Shown: positions 43,431-52,336, counted from the stretch's first letter. The stretch is DNA of 64,000 nucleotides from CAWCJL01 sp963795775 (GCA_963795775.1 CAWCJL010000003.1:558001-622000); one strand, 5' to 3'. The notes: generated from the letters alone by a model not told the origin. Numbers and translations are program-made.

Positions 43431-44177
43431 ATGTCCAACCTCGCTCAAAAGGCGGCGCTCGTCACCGGCGCTTCGCAAGGCATCGGCCGCGCCTGTGCGC
43501 TCGAACTGGCGCGCCGCGGCGCACGCGTTGCCCTGGCCGCACGCAATACGGAAAAGCTGCAGTCCGTCGCCGCCGAGATCGCCGCGGCCGGCGGCGAAGC
43601 CGAGGTGGTGCCGTTGGATATGGCCAGCGAAGATTCGATCAAGTCCGGAGCCAAGGCCGCGCTGGCACGCTTCGGCACTATTGACATCCTGGTGAATAAC
43701 GCCGGCATCACGCGCGATACGCTGCTCCTCCGCATGAAGCGCGCCGACTGGGAGGACGTTTTTACCACCAACCTGACCGGCGTCTTTCTGCTCACGCAGG
43801 CGCTGATTCCCGCCATGATGAAGGCGCGCTGGGGCCGGATCATCAACATCACCAGCGTGGTGGGCGAGACGGGGCAGGCCGGGCAGGCGAATTATGCCGC
43901 AAGCAAAGCCGGACTGATTGGCTTCACCAAGTCGCTGGCACGCGAGCTGGCATCACGCAATATCACCGCGAACGCAGTCGCTCCGGGACTGATCGAGACC
44001 GCGATGACGGCCGTGCTTGATGAGAAGCAGCGCGGCGCCATGCTGGCGCAAATCCCTCTCGGGCGCGCCGGGACCGACACGGATGTGGCGCACGCTGTGG
44101 GCTTTCTCGCTTCCCCGGAAGCAGGCTACATCACCGGACACGTTCTGGATGTGAACGGTGGCATGTACATGGGCTAG
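43431..44177 (+). CDS. fabG: 3-oxoacyl-[acyl-carrier-protein] reductase
   Basis: 248 residues, a classical short-chain dehydrogenase: TGASQGIGRA for NADP(H), NNAG, the catalytic Ser in ITSVVGETG and YxxxK as YAASK, followed by the FabG-like N(I)TANAVAPGLIETAM. FabG reduces 3-oxoacyl-ACP in fatty-acid elongation. It is co-oriented with the DUF2071 gene but no other fab genes are near; other SDR roles cannot be excluded. Confidence 0.9.
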   Translation: MSNLAQKAALVTGASQGIGRACALELARRGARVALAARNTEKLQSVAAEIAAAGGEAEVVPLDMASEDSIKSGAKAALARFGTIDILVNNAGITRDTLLLRMKRADWEDVFTTNLTGVFLLTQALIPAMMKARWGRIINITSVVGETGQAGQANYAASKAGLIGFTKSLARELASRNITANAVAPGLIETAMTAVLDEKQRGAMLAQIPLGRAGTDTDVAHAVGFLASPEAGYITGHVLDVNGGMYMG

Positions 44178-44203
44178 AGCCTGCGAACAGTGGCGTGCGG
44201 CCT

Positions 44204-45118
44204 TCAGGCGGCCGGCACACCCGGGATAGGCTCATCGAAGGGATCACGGCTGCTGCGGTCGTGCAGCCGCATCTGCCGGCGTTTGGCAAGCTCCGCGTTC
44301 AGCTCCGCGCCGATCAGGATGAAAAGCGCGATCACGTAAAACCACAGCATCAGGATGATCACCGCGCCCAGCGAGCCATAGGTCTTGTTGTAGTTGGAGA
44401 AGTGCGCGAAGTAAAAATCGAGCACCGTAGAGCCGGCGAAGAAGCCGGCGACGGCCAGGATTGCTCCGGGGAAGGTGGAGCGAAAGCGCTGTTTCTGGTT
44501 CGGTCCCAGATAATAGAGCACTTCAATGGCGATCACAATCGCGACAAACGTGCTGGCGCTGCGGATCAGCGGCCAGGCATAGGCGAACTGGTGCGGAATG
44601 GGAAACAGCCGGGCCATAAAGCGCCCGAAGTACGGGCCGGCGATGACGCACAGAAGCGCGACAAGGCTGAACGCCCCGGTGGTCAACGTGAGTATTAACG
44701 CCTGCACGCGGTCGCGCCACCAGCTCCGCTCCGACATGACGTCATAGGCCACATTCAGTGCGTCAATGGTGGCGGAGAAGCCTCCGGAAGCCGCCCACAG
44801 GTAGCCCAGGATGCCGAAGGAGAGCAGGCCGCCACGATGCGGCGCGAGCACGCTGGCCACGATCTTTTCCACCATGGTCATCGCATCCGGCGGCACAAAC
44901 GACGCCATCATATCCAGCAACTGGTCGAACAGGTTGGGGATGGGCAGGTAGCCCAGAATTGCCGAAGCGACAAAGAGCAGCGGAACGATGGAGAGCAGGA
45001 AGTAGAAGGCCATCCCAGCCGCGATTGCAAACGCGCGTGTGCGAAAGAGCTCGGCGTACACGGTCTTGCCAATCGCCCACGCGTACTGCAGTCGGATTGC
45101 TTCCCTCAATTTATTCAC
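44204..45118 (-). CDS. YihY/BrkB-family inner-membrane protein
   Basis: 304 residues from a GTG at 45116-45118 with GGAG ten bases upstream. Six transmembrane segments are seen; the family signature is the first segment AFAIAAGMAFYFLLSIVPLL with LWAASGGFSATIDALNVAY and YNKTYGSLGAVIILMLWFYV. Once called ribonuclease BN, this family now has no agreed function and is probably an envelope transporter or lipid factor. Converges on fabG. Confidence 0.9.
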   Translation of the reverse strand: MNKLREAIRLQYAWAIGKTVYAELFRTRAFAIAAGMAFYFLLSIVPLLFVASAILGYLPIPNLFDQLLDMMASFVPPDAMTMVEKIVASVLAPHRGGLLSFGILGYLWAASGGFSATIDALNVAYDVMSERSWWRDRVQALILTLTTGAFSLVALLCVIAGPYFGRFMARLFPIPHQFAYAWPLIRSASTFVAIVIAIEVLYYLGPNQKQRFRSTFPGAILAVAGFFAGSTVLDFYFAHFSNYNKTYGSLGAVIILMLWFYVIALFILIGAELNAELAKRRQMRLHDRSSRDPFDEPIPGVPAA

Positions 45119-45201
45119 GGTCCCGGCTCCATGAATCCGGCCGCCACACCTTCCGATGTCATCCGCCCGCCCGGAGATGTGCTCGCGCTCCACTTTACCG
45201 C

Positions 45202-45226
45202 GTGCCACGTTGCTTGTGCGTGGCAC
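45202..45226. promoter_or_regulatory. Inverted repeat in a divergent promoter region
   Basis: GTGCCACG (45202-45209) and CGTGGCAC (45219-45226) are perfect 8-bp arms with a nine-base spacer, between the BrkB-like gene and the dienelactone-hydrolase gene. It could be an operator for either. Confidence 0.35.
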
Positions 45227-45296
45227 TAATATCGATGGCCGTCCAGAGTTGCCGCAGCGCGGCCAATCCGTAATACTCGGAGCGCGGAGTCCAACC

Positions 45297-46070
45297 ATGC
45301 GCATCCAGCGTTCGCTCTTTCTCCTGCTCCTCTGTATTTTCCTCTTCTCTTCGCTCGCTGTGGCCACTGCAGCGGATTCAACCGGCAAGCCCGTAACATT
45401 CAAAAGCGGCGACGAGACCGCGCACGCGCTGCTTTACGAACCTGCTGGGTCCGGCAAGCATCCGGCCGTCGTGGTCATTCACGAATGGTGGGGCTTGAAC
45501 GACTGGATCAAGGAGCAGAGCGAGAATCTTGCCAGCCATGGTTACGTCGCTTTGGCGGTTGATCTCTATCGCGGGCAGGTGGCGACCGATCCTGACCAGG
45601 CACACCAATTGATGCGTGGCCTACCGCAGGACCGCGGTGTGCGCGATCTGGTCGCGGCAACGAAGTATCTCGCGTCGCGTCCGGACGTGGATGCAAGCCG
45701 CATCGGCGCGGTGGGCTGGTGCATGGGCGGCGGCTATGCGCTGCAACTGGCGATTGCCGACCCCAATCTGCGCGCTGTGTCCATCAACTACGGAGCACTT
45801 GCGACCGATCAGGCCTCGCTAGCCCGTATTCACGCCGCGGTGTTAGGAAACTTCGGCGGCAAGGACATGGGCATTCCGCCCGCCAGCGTAGAGGCGTTTG
45901 CCGCAACCATGAAGAAGCTGGGCAAGTCGGTGGACGTGAAGATCTATCCGGATGCCGGTCACGCTTTCGAGAATCCGAACAACAAGTCCGGATATCGGGC
46001 CGCCGATGCCGCCGACGCCCAGAAGCGCACTATTGACTTTTTTGCTAACAAGCTGGGTGAAAAGCGGTAG
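45297..46070 (+). CDS. Exported dienelactone hydrolase family protein
   Basis: 257 residues with a signal peptide (MRIQRSLFLLLLCIFLFSSL ... TAA). Catalytic Cys in GAVGWCMGGGYALQ, with the family His in YPDAGHAFENPNN and an acidic residue in GNFGGKDMG; ELWWGLNDW-type WWGLNDWIKEQSENLASHG matches DLH enzymes that act on lactones or esters. Being exported it probably acts on an extracytoplasmic substrate. It precedes the XRE regulator gene by about 200 bases. Confidence 0.88.
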   Translation: MRIQRSLFLLLLCIFLFSSLAVATAADSTGKPVTFKSGDETAHALLYEPAGSGKHPAVVVIHEWWGLNDWIKEQSENLASHGYVALAVDLYRGQVATDPDQAHQLMRGLPQDRGVRDLVAATKYLASRPDVDASRIGAVGWCMGGGYALQLAIADPNLRAVSINYGALATDQASLARIHAAVLGNFGGKDMGIPPASVEAFAATMKKLGKSVDVKIYPDAGHAFENPNNKSGYRAADAADAQKRTIDFFANKLGEKR

Positions 46071-46141
46071 CTTCTACCTGATTGAGGTCCAGCAACTGCG
46101 ACTTTTCTACCATCCTGGCCCTACACGAAAGTTGCAAATCG

Positions 46142-46157
46142 GTACATATTGCTGTAC
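46142..46157 (+). promoter_or_regulatory. GTACA-N6-TGTAC palindrome in the promoter of the XRE regulator
   Basis: GTACA (46142-46146) and TGTAC (46153-46157) lie between a candidate -35 TTGCAA (46133-46138) and -10 TACTCT (46156-46161), with 17 bases between the two hexamers. A dimeric regulator bound here would block RNA polymerase; autoregulation by the XRE protein is the simplest guess. Confidence 0.4.
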
Positions 46158-46276
46158 TCTGCGAAAATTTTGCTTGCTTGTGCGTTTTCGGCGTGTTAAC
46201 TATGCAGCAAACATCTCACACGCAACTTCGCCCAAGCGCCAGATGCAAATGCGAAGTGATCGGAAGACAGGCACGC

Positions 46277-46624
46277 ATGAAGATTGGAACGACCATTCGG
46301 GGATATCGGCTGCAAAAAGGGTTGTCGCAGGGAGATATCGAAAAGCGCACGGGACTGCTTCGCTGCTACCTGTCGCGGGTCGAAAACGGGCACACGGTGC
46401 CGTCACTGGAAACCCTGGCGAAGATTGCCGAAGCCTTGGATATGCCACTGGCGCAGTTCTTTGCGGAAGACTCGCTCGGCCGCGAGATGGACACACAGCG
46501 GTTGAGCGAAGACGAACTGCGCTTCCTGACGCAGATCCGTCGCTATTCCTCCAACCTGAACGATAGCGATCGCAAGCTGCTGCTGGCGATGGTTAAGAAA
46601 TTCGCAACCACCGCTGTTCGCTAA
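46277..46624 (+). CDS. XRE-family helix-turn-helix regulator
   Basis: 115 residues from the ATG at 46277. The N-terminal HTH is typical of the Cro/C1 family (IGTTIRGYRLQKGLSQGDIE, KRTGLLRCYLSRVENGHTVP, SLETLAKIAEALDMP), followed by a helical tail with RYSSNLNDSDRKLLLAMV. I associate near-identical N-termini with Acidobacteria, where they are abundant; no target is known to me. A terminator follows, so it is a single-gene unit with a palindrome upstream. Confidence 0.88.
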   Translation: MKIGTTIRGYRLQKGLSQGDIEKRTGLLRCYLSRVENGHTVPSLETLAKIAEALDMPLAQFFAEDSLGREMDTQRLSEDELRFLTQIRRYSSNLNDSDRKLLLAMVKKFATTAVR

Positions 46625-46655
46625 CCCAGATACCAGCCAGAAACGCCGATATTCC

Positions 46656-46692
46656 TGAAACCCCAGGCCTGCTCGCCTGGGGTTTCTTTTTG
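46656..46692. terminator. Bidirectional intrinsic terminator
   Basis: CCCCAGGC (46661-46668) and GCCTGGGG (46675-46682) form a perfect 8-bp stem with loop CTGCTC..., followed by TTTCTTTTT on the plus strand and preceded by GAAA on the other, between the XRE and FG-GAP genes. Confidence 0.85.
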
Positions 46693-46709
46693 TCCGGTAA
46701 ACGGGCTCC

Positions 46710-46973
46710 TTACTTCTTTACCACGCCCTTGCCCTCTTCCACGGTGAAGAAGCGGTCCACCGCCGGCAGGGCGACCTTCTCCACCGCACCGCTCGGCCAG
46801 TGCACCTCCACCGCTTCGACGGTTGTGGCATCGCCCAGCCCGAAGTGCACGCGCTGATCGTTCGAAGACGAATAGCTGCCCCCACTGAGTACATCACCGC
46901 GCTGCTTCATGCCGCCGGCCGTCAGGTAGACCGTCGCACCCACCGCGTCGCGCGGGCTCTTCGGAACCCCCAA
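46710..46973 (-). CDS. ASPIC/UnbV C-terminal part of a frame-disrupted FG-GAP repeat protein
   Basis: 87 residues. The conserved ASPIC/UnbV domain SPRDAVGATVYLTAGG then MKQRGDVLSGGSYSSSNDQR, VHFGLGDATTVEAVEV and HWPSGAVEKV is the normal C-terminus of secreted FG-GAP proteins. Its frame joins the upstream fragment if one T is removed at about 46973: the expected KLIGGPKSPRDAVGA is split as KLIGG/S and PKSPRD. Confidence 0.8.
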   Translation of the reverse strand: MGVPKSPRDAVGATVYLTAGGMKQRGDVLSGGSYSSSNDQRVHFGLGDATTVEAVEVHWPSGAVEKVALPAVDRFFTVEEGKGVVKK

Positions 46974-48606
46974 TCAGCTTCAGAGCCACCCAGTGGTGGT
47001 GATCGGGGTCCACATTGCGCAGCAGCGTCGGCGCGTGATCCATGTTGTTGATCACCACATCGAGCTTGCCATCGTTGAACAGATCGCCAAAGGCGGCGCC
47101 GCGACCCGGCTGTACGGTGGAGAGTCCGGTTCCCTTCACCGGCGGAATCAGCTCGAACTTCTGCCCCTTGATGTTGTGGAACAACAGCGGACGTTCGGCA
47201 AAGGTGGTGCCCCATTGGTTCTTGTCCACCGAAGGATAGACGTGGCCGTTCGAGATGAAGAGGTCCTTCCAGCCGTCGTTGTCGTAGTCGATAAAGCCAT
47301 CGCCCCAGCCGAGGAACGGAATTGTCGCTTCCGCTACGCCGGCCTGGTAGCTCACGTCGGTAAAGTTCGCGTCACCGTCATTGTGATAAAGCACGTCGTA
47401 GTCGTCGGAGAAGGTGGTGTTGAACAGATCGATGCGGCCGTTGTTCTGGTAATCTCCCGCGGCAATGCCCATCGAAGCCGTTTCGCGCCCGTTCTCGTTG
47501 AGCGCGTACCCCGAGGCGTAGCTGACGTCCTCGAAGGTGCCGTTGCCCTTGTTCAGATAGACATAATTCGGGGTCGAGTCGTCGGCCACCACCAGGTCCG
47601 GCTTGCCGTCGTTGTTCAGGTCTACAAAGAGACTGGCGAGCCCGTAATAGGCGTTGGCATCGCTCACGCCGGCCTTCTCGGAGACATCGGTGAAGGTGCC
47701 GTCGCCGTTGTTGTGGAAGAGGTGATCGTGCTCGCCTTTGAGCCCGCGCGGTCCACACATGACCGGCGTGCCGCGGAACTGGCAGCCAGCCAGTGCGTTG
47801 GAGGAAGAACTTCCCGGGGTGGGCGGCTGATTGTTTTCGTAATGAACGTAGCCGGGCACGAAGAGGTCGAGCCGGCCATCGCCGTCGTAGTCGCCGAAAG
47901 TCGGCCCGGTGGACCAGCCCCCGACGGTCACGCCCGCCTTCTCGGCCACATCGGTAAAAGTGCCGTTGTGGTTGTTGTGGTACAGCCGGTTCTTGCCGTA
48001 GTTGGTCACGTACAGGTCCGGCCAGCCATCGTTGTCGTAGTCGCCCACCGCTACACCGAAGCCCCAGCGGTCGTTGGTCACGCCGGCCTTCGCGGCAACA
48101 TCGGTAAAGGTGCCGTCGTGATTGTTACGAAACAGCGCGGCATGGGGCGCAGGGCCCTTGCCGGCCAGCGCGTCATAAGTCGAACCGTTGACCAGGTAGA
48201 TATCCAGCCAGCCATCGTTGTCGAAGTCGATAAGCCCCACTCCGGAGCCCGGCGTCTCCAGGATGAACTCCTTTCCCGGCGTGCCGCTGGTGTAATGCCA
48301 GTTTCCGAGGCCGGCCTTATCCGTGACGTTCTGGAAGACCACCGGGCCGCTCTCGACAAAGCCGCCGGCGGTGATCGGGCGCTTCTCCGCGTCCAGCACC
48401 GGGGCAAAGACGCCGCCCGTGTTCACTCCCGAGTTTTGCGCGGCTGCGGCGGCCGCCTGCGGCGCCGTGCCAGCAGTGGCGGCGGGAGCCGGGGCAGACG
48501 GGGTCTCCGCGGGAGCCTGGGCCACCGCCAGGGGGAGCGGCGAGAACAGCAGAACAGCGGAGGCAAGGATGAGATTTCGCAGCAGCACGGAATTGCGCAA
48601 CAACAC
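46894..48606 (-). CDS. FG-GAP (VCBS) repeat part of a frame-disrupted, exported ASPIC-type protein
   Basis: 570 residues from a GTG at 48606 that follows GAGGAG; a longer frame to 48714 has no better site. A signal peptide is followed by an Ala/Pro-rich linker and seven FG-GAP-like blades with calcium-loop motifs (DFDNDGWLDIYLVN, DYDNDGWPDLYVTN, DYDGDGRLDLFVPG, DLNNDGKPDLVVAD, DYQNNGRIDLFN, DYDNDGWKDLFISN, LFNDGKLDVVIN). These form a beta propeller on the cell surface or in the periplasm. The frame ends early because of one inserted base; the rest is the next fragment. Total intended length is about 670 residues. Confidence 0.85.
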   Translation of the reverse strand: MLLRNSVLLRNLILASAVLLFSPLPLAVAQAPAETPSAPAPAATAGTAPQAAAAAAQNSGVNTGGVFAPVLDAEKRPITAGGFVESGPVVFQNVTDKAGLGNWHYTSGTPGKEFILETPGSGVGLIDFDNDGWLDIYLVNGSTYDALAGKGPAPHAALFRNNHDGTFTDVAAKAGVTNDRWGFGVAVGDYDNDGWPDLYVTNYGKNRLYHNNHNGTFTDVAEKAGVTVGGWSTGPTFGDYDGDGRLDLFVPGYVHYENNQPPTPGSSSSNALAGCQFRGTPVMCGPRGLKGEHDHLFHNNGDGTFTDVSEKAGVSDANAYYGLASLFVDLNNDGKPDLVVADDSTPNYVYLNKGNGTFEDVSYASGYALNENGRETASMGIAAGDYQNNGRIDLFNTTFSDDYDVLYHNDGDANFTDVSYQAGVAEATIPFLGWGDGFIDYDNDGWKDLFISNGHVYPSVDKNQWGTTFAERPLLFHNIKGQKFELIPPVKGTGLSTVQPGRGAAFGDLFNDGKLDVVINNMDHAPTLLRNVDPDHHHWVALKLIGGSEEPARRGGCDGLPDGRRHEAAR

Positions 48607-48945
48607 TGGACGGGTACTCCTCGGGCGACTTCTCGCTCTCGCAGGATAAAACAAGCAGGCCGATGCCTGCCCCCACCGAAAGGTGGGCTCCGGAGTCGGG
48701 CTCGGAGGCCCCAATCAATCGCCTTCCAGGGCCAGGTTACCGCTCATTGCGGAATAATCCCGCTTCGGAAGCCTTCCGCCCCCGTTCGCGAAGCTGGTGC
48801 TTTGCCCGGTCCAGCGGCCTCTGGTACGGTAAAGGTGCGGCTCTAGACGCTTCTTGTTGGAGCCCGCCTGACCCGTTCCGTTCGGCTGAAGTCTACCCGA
48901 GGCCCAACCACAATCTGGTCGAGAGTTGATATAGGAGGAAGCTCG
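48607..48945. other. 339-base divergent region upstream of metK
   Basis: It separates the FG-GAP gene (minus) from metK (plus). It holds CCCACC-GAAA-GGTGGG (48672-48687), a perfect stem with a GNRA loop on the plus strand, and the AGGAGG site of metK. I compared it with known SAM and SAH riboswitch consensus sequences by eye and saw no match. Confidence 0.5.
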
Positions 48946-50127
48946 TTGTCCACACGTGATAAGTTTTTGTTCACTTCAGAGTCGGTGACAGAAGGTCATC
49001 CCGACAAAATCGCCGATCAGATCTCCGACGCCATCCTGGACGCCTGCCTGGAGCAGGATGCGTACAGCCGCGTCGCCTGCGAGACCCTGACGGCCACCGG
49101 CCTCGTGGTCATCGCGGGCGAGATCACCACCAAAGCCTATGTCGATTTCCAGTCGCTGGTTCGCGGCGTGGTGGCATCGATCGGCTATGACAATGCCCTC
49201 TACGGGTTCGATTCCAACACCTGCGCCGTTATCTCGAGCATCAACAAGCAGTCCGGCGATATCGCCATGGGCGTGGACACCGGCGGCGCCGGCGACCAGG
49301 GCATGATGTTTGGGTATGCCACCAACGAAACCGAAGAACTGATGCCCACACCGGTCGCACTGGCCCATAAGCTGGCCCACCGGCTGAGCGAAGTCCGCAA
49401 GAATGGACAGCTCTCGTACCTGCGCCCCGACGGCAAGAGCCAAGTCACGGTGGAGTACGACGAGAACAACAAGCCGGTTCGCGTGGACGCGGTGGTGATC
49501 TCCACCCAGCACGCCGAAACCGCCACCAACGAACAGCTCCGCGCCGACATCCTGAAGCACGTCATCCAGGCCGTCATCCCCGCGCACCTGCTGGACCAGG
49601 ACACCAAGTTCCATATCAACCCGACGGGACGTTTCGTCATTGGCGGTCCCATGGGCGACACCGGTCTGACCGGCCGCAAGATCATCGTGGACACGTACGG
49701 CGGCATGGGCCGCCATGGCGGCGGCGCCTTCAGTGGCAAGGATCCGACAAAGGTGGATCGCTCCGCGGCTTACATGGCCCGGTACATCGCCAAGAACATC
49801 GTTGCGGCCGGCCTGGCCGATCGCTGCGAAGTCCAGCTTGCCTATGCCATCGGGGTGGCGGAGCCGGTCAGCGTTCTGGTGGAAACCTTTGGCACTGGCA
49901 AGCTGAGCCATGACGAGCTGCAAAAGCTGGTCCGCAAGAACTTCCAGCTCACGCCGAAGGGCATCATCGAAAGCCTGGACCTCCGCCGTCCCATCTACCG
50001 CAAGACGGCTGCTTATGGCCACTTCGGCCGCAACGACGGCGACTTCCGCTGGGAAGCAACCGATAAGGCCGCTGCCCTGCGTCAGCAGGCCGGCGCCCGC
50101 ACACAGGAAGCGGTCGCGGCGAAGTAG
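48946..50127 (+). CDS. metK: S-adenosylmethionine synthetase
   Basis: 393 residues starting at a TTG, seven bases after AGGAGG. The protein makes S-adenosylmethionine from methionine and ATP in the cytosol. Signature segments are SVTEGHPDKIADQISDAILD, GAGDQGMMFGYATNETEE and, near the C-terminus, GHFGRNDGDFRWE. It is close to ahcY (53806), the enzyme that removes the product inhibitor of SAM-dependent methylation. It is followed by a strong terminator. Confidence 0.97.
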   Translation: MSTRDKFLFTSESVTEGHPDKIADQISDAILDACLEQDAYSRVACETLTATGLVVIAGEITTKAYVDFQSLVRGVVASIGYDNALYGFDSNTCAVISSINKQSGDIAMGVDTGGAGDQGMMFGYATNETEELMPTPVALAHKLAHRLSEVRKNGQLSYLRPDGKSQVTVEYDENNKPVRVDAVVISTQHAETATNEQLRADILKHVIQAVIPAHLLDQDTKFHINPTGRFVIGGPMGDTGLTGRKIIVDTYGGMGRHGGGAFSGKDPTKVDRSAAYMARYIAKNIVAAGLADRCEVQLAYAIGVAEPVSVLVETFGTGKLSHDELQKLVRKNFQLTPKGIIESLDLRRPIYRKTAAYGHFGRNDGDFRWEATDKAAALRQQAGARTQEAVAAK

Positions 50128-50167
50128 CCTTCCCCGCTCGCTCCAGGACGGCGCCAAGCCGTTCTGT

Positions 50168-50201
50168 GGCAAAAGCCCGCCCCCTGGGGCGGGCTTTTGC
50201 T
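50168..50201 (+). terminator. Intrinsic terminator of metK
   Basis: AAAAGCCCGCC and GGCGGGCTTTT form a GC-rich stem around CCCTGG (50171-50198), 44 bases after the stop, with the T run within the right arm, an A-rich base on the other side and therefore probably bidirectional. Confidence 0.85.
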
Positions 50202-50299
50202 GAGGCAACGATTCTAATTCCCCGCTGCTCCGGCCCTTTCTGACTGTCCCGGCAAGATCCGGATAGCGGCCCCCTCCGCTCGGCTAGCATGATGAGTGC

Positions 50300-51388
50300 A
50301 TGCCCACCACCGCATCCACCCACCTCGATCCCGAACTCGCCTGGCAGCAAGTGCTCGCACGCGATACGCAGGCCGACGGCCGGTTTGTCTACGCTGTTGA
50401 GACCACGGGCATCTTCTGTCGCCCCTCCTGCCCCAGCCACCGGCCTTCACAGCGGCATGTGCGCTTCTTTCTGAATCCGGAAGACGCCATGGGCGCGGGA
50501 TATCGTGCCTGCCGGCGTTGCCATCCCGCAGGCCCGCACGCCGAAGCCGCGACGGTGACCTCTCTCTGCCAGTACATTGAGGACCGCCTCGACCGCATGG
50601 TGACGCTTCGCGAGTTGGGCACGCACACCGGCCAGAGCCCGTTCACCATCCAGCGGATGTTCGAACGAGTGCTGGGGATTAGTCCGCGCCAGTACCAGAT
50701 CGAGAGGCGCGCCGAGCACCTGCGCAACGCGCTGGCACCCGCGCCCACTGTCACTGATGCCGTCTACCAAGCCGGATATGCCTCGCCCAGCCGCATGTAT
50801 GAGCGCGCCGGCAGCACCCTTGGTATGCACCCGCAGAGCTTTCGCCGAGGCGGCGAGGGCGAGGTCATCTCCTACGCATTGACCGCCTGCCCGCTGGGGC
50901 TCGTGCTGGTGGCTATGACCGAGCGCGGCGTCTGCCATGTTGCCATGGGCGATACCACGCCGCCTCTCGAATCCTCGCTGCGCACCCGCTTCCCCCGCGC
51001 GGAGATTCGCGCGGTAGAAGCCGGGGAGAGCATTCCGCTGGCTCGTGCCATCGAGAGCATCGTCAGTTCCATGACCGAACATCCCACGGCGCTGGATCTC
51101 CCGCTCGATCTCCGCGCGACGGCCTTTCAACTCCGCGTTTGGCAGGCGTTGCGGGCCATCCCCGCCGGACAAACACGCAGCTATTCGGAGTTGGCCGCAG
51201 AGCTGGGCCACCCGCGCGCTGTCCGTGCGGTGGCCCAGGCGTGCGCGCGGAATCCGGTGGCGATCGCGATCCCGTGTCATCGCGTCATAGGGCGGGACGG
51301 AGCATTGACCGGTTACCGCTGGGGTACGGAGCGCAAGCGCAAACTGCTGGAGTGGGAAAAACGCGGTGAAGCGAACCGCCCAGAGTAG
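50300..51388 (+). CDS. ada: Bifunctional DNA repair methyltransferase/transcriptional activator Ada
   Basis: 362 residues. The N-terminal zinc domain has FCRPSCPSH and YRACRRCHP with the Cys that accept methyl from phosphotriesters; next an AraC-type HTH (FTIQRMFERVLGISPRQY, DAVYQAGYASPSRMYERAG), and the C-terminal O6-alkylguanine methyltransferase with AIPCHRVIG active-site Cys and GYRWGTERKRKLLEWE. It removes alkyl groups from DNA and activates adaptive-response genes. It has no neighbouring alkA or alkB gene here. Confidence 0.95.
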   Translation: MPTTASTHLDPELAWQQVLARDTQADGRFVYAVETTGIFCRPSCPSHRPSQRHVRFFLNPEDAMGAGYRACRRCHPAGPHAEAATVTSLCQYIEDRLDRMVTLRELGTHTGQSPFTIQRMFERVLGISPRQYQIERRAEHLRNALAPAPTVTDAVYQAGYASPSRMYERAGSTLGMHPQSFRRGGEGEVISYALTACPLGLVLVAMTERGVCHVAMGDTTPPLESSLRTRFPRAEIRAVEAGESIPLARAIESIVSSMTEHPTALDLPLDLRATAFQLRVWQALRAIPAGQTRSYSELAAELGHPRAVRAVAQACARNPVAIAIPCHRVIGRDGALTGYRWGTERKRKLLEWEKRGEANRPE

Positions 51389-51449
51389 CCGGCGCCCCGC
51401 GGATCACACACGCAAGCAGCGACGCGCACCATGCACTTACAATAGTGCG

Positions 51450-52292
51450 ATGCCGCTCAGCCGAACGCTCCTTGCTGGCGTTGTTTTCGCCGCTACGGCC
51501 GCTCACGCGCAAACCACATTGCACGACGAGTGCCGTGTCAGTGCGCTTCAGGTCTGCACCCGTCACGTCCTGGAGGATGAGGCGGCGATCATCACCAGCC
51601 CCTTGCGCTTCACGCCTTTGGATTGGGTGCTGGTGGTTCCCTTCGGCGTGGCCACGGGGATTGCCCTTGAAAATGACGTCAGCATCACACGCAAGCTGGG
51701 CGTGGACCCCAGCCGCGAGCAGCAGTTCAACCGCGTTTCGGATCTCGGCACCTACGGCGTGGTTGCGGCCGCAGTTGCCGGATATGCAACCGGAGCGGTG
51801 ACGCATAACGACCATCTTCGCCGTTCCGCGGTGGTGGCCGGGGAAGCTATGCTCGATGCCACGCTGCTCAATGAGGGCCTGAAGTATGCCATCAATCGGC
51901 AGGATCCGAAGCAGGGCGACGGCACGGGACGCTTCTGGCCTCATGGCACCCGCACCTGGCCCGACGGGCAGTCCATGCCTTCCGAACACTCTATCAACGC
52001 CTGGGCCTTTGCCCACGCGGTCGCGACGCAGTATCCGGGCTGGGGTACTAAGCTGCTTGTCTACTCCATGGCAAGCACCGTTTCGGCATCGCGCGTGGTG
52101 GCGCGCGATCACTTCACCTCGGACGTGGTTGTGGGCAGCGCTCTCGGGTACCTGATTGGCGGCTTCGTGGGCCGGCACCGCGGGGACGGGATAGCCAGCA
52201 ACTTTTCCATTGCGCCAGTGCGTACTCCGAACGGACGCGGCATGGAGCTCTCCTATAGCTTCAGCGGCAACCGTCCTCCGACTGGCGAGTGA
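51450..52292 (+). CDS. Exported PAP2-family phosphatase
   Basis: 280 residues with a signal peptide (MPLSRTLLAGVVFAATAAHAQ). The PAP2 signature is KYAINRQDPKQGDG (motif 1, K/R pattern), PSEHSINAWAFAHA (motif 2) and SRVVARDHFTSDVVVG (motif 3 with the catalytic His), so a phosphatase acting on lipid or soluble phosphates in the periplasm is expected. It is followed by the TPR gene after 44 bases and probably shares a transcript with it. Confidence 0.87.
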   Translation: MPLSRTLLAGVVFAATAAHAQTTLHDECRVSALQVCTRHVLEDEAAIITSPLRFTPLDWVLVVPFGVATGIALENDVSITRKLGVDPSREQQFNRVSDLGTYGVVAAAVAGYATGAVTHNDHLRRSAVVAGEAMLDATLLNEGLKYAINRQDPKQGDGTGRFWPHGTRTWPDGQSMPSEHSINAWAFAHAVATQYPGWGTKLLVYSMASTVSASRVVARDHFTSDVVVGSALGYLIGGFVGRHRGDGIASNFSIAPVRTPNGRGMELSYSFSGNRPPTGE

Positions 52293-52336
52293 GGCGATTG
52301 ACATACGCCCACACGGCCGCTAGCTTCAGAAGCGAT

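Noticed and set aside
46993..48846. 617-codon open frame antisense to the FG-GAP gene
   Set aside because: Val/Gly/His-rich repeat translation of the antisense of calcium-loop codons; the opposite strand has the conserved blades.
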